Shown one piece after another: positions 5,763 through 5,985 of a stretch of DNA of 5,985 nt (position 1 is the first letter of the stretch; each line of letters begins with the position of its first letter). A model generated the notes under the pieces. It was not told the DNA's origin and searched no databases. It was given only the letters and a program-made list of their open reading frames with translations. The translations under genes and the position numbers were made by a program. This DNA comes from an uncultured Ignavibacteriota bacterium (GTDB lineage: Bacteria; Bacteroidota; Ignavibacteria; UBA10030; UBA8401): contig CAIVNT010000251.1 in NCBI GenBank assembly GCA_903907305.1, positions 1-5,985 of the forward strand, read 5' to 3'.

Positions 5763-5985
5763 AAGTAAAAGGAGGACCGTTCGGAACATTCCTCGGATGT
5801 TCGAACTATCCTACCTGCAAGAATACGCAGGCTATCAGCACCGGCGTGAAATGTCCGAAATGTACGGATGGTGAGATCGTAAAGAGCAAAACGCGCAAGC
5901 GTAGGATCTTCTTCCGCTGCACGAATGCATCGGGTGACAACAAAACGTGCGACTTCATTTCTTGGGAAATGCCGGTGATGCAGCC
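5711..5985 (+). CDS. topA: TopA C-terminal zinc fingers 2 and 3, in the –1 frame (partial, runs off the window)
   Basis: This continues topA displaced by one base, with codons starting at 5711, 5714 and so on. This frame is open from 5681 to the window end. It encodes KYAHVTGLICKLCGGDMK and then finger 2, C-x2-C-x16-C-x5-C (5738–5818), with exactly the spacing of finger 1 and a matching SNYPTCKN ending. Finger 3 begins with CPKC (5852–5863) and ends TCDFISW. Its spacing is C-x2-C-x18-C-x9-C, longer in the last gap than the usual x5 or x6. It has no start of its own that would keep finger 2 whole: the ATG at 5759 comes after the CKLC pair. It is therefore part of topA, not a separate gene. The true end is beyond 5985. 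Confidence 0.85.

Noticed and set aside
5759..5985. Separate small zinc-finger gene starting at the ATG that overlaps the topA stop (ATGA)
   Set aside because: It would begin after the first Cys pair of finger 2 and leave that finger incomplete. There is also no SD placed before it: the AAAGGAGG at 5768–5775 lies downstream of this ATG and has no start codon after it at a usable distance.

Overview
The window is a compact, one-directional stretch of housekeeping genes, all on the + strand, from a bacterium probably in the Bacteroidota/Chlorobi/Ignavibacteria part of the FCB group. This placement is an inference. It rests on a promoter that fits the Bacteroidota pattern (TTG, 21 nt, TAnnTTTG), a YbeY whose third metal-ligand His is Asp, the DUF3108 protein, and the DUF494–topA neighbourhood. 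I see no phage, transposon, CRISPR or tRNA/rRNA sequence.

Left block (1–2320): an exported DUF3108 protein (23–874), a gamma-class carbonic-anhydrase-like protein (878–1384) and an MBL-fold metallohydrolase (1424–2320). The first two are 3 nt apart and the third follows after 39 nt with its own strong Shine-Dalgarno (SD) sequence, so they probably form one transcription unit. That unit may begin upstream of the window.

Control region (2321–2467): a good promoter candidate (2332–2363) starts 11 nt after the MBL stop. It is followed by about 80 nt of leader ending in a terminator-like hairpin (2420–2448). A 10-nt segment near the leader's 5' end is perfectly complementary to 10 of the 12 loop bases of that hairpin. 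Only 19 nt separate the T-tract from the next start codon, so the downstream operon must apparently be transcribed through the hairpin. This is the best candidate here for an undescribed element: an attenuator or pseudoknot leader, or a small RNA.

Right block (2468–5985): an unrecognised 149-aa protein with a lysine tail, ybeY (rRNA-maturation endoribonuclease), a Smg/DUF494 protein, and topA (DNA topoisomerase I). The first two overlap by ATGA, and the remaining gaps are 14 and 24 nt, so this reads as one operon joining ribosome maturation to DNA supercoiling control.

The topA reading frame is broken. A –1 shift near an A4 run at 5710–5713 stops the protein at 639 aa after its first zinc finger, while the second and third fingers continue intact in the –1 frame to the window edge. 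The simplest explanation is one missing A, either a sequencing/assembly error or a real mutation. Slippage that restores the frame is possible but unproven.
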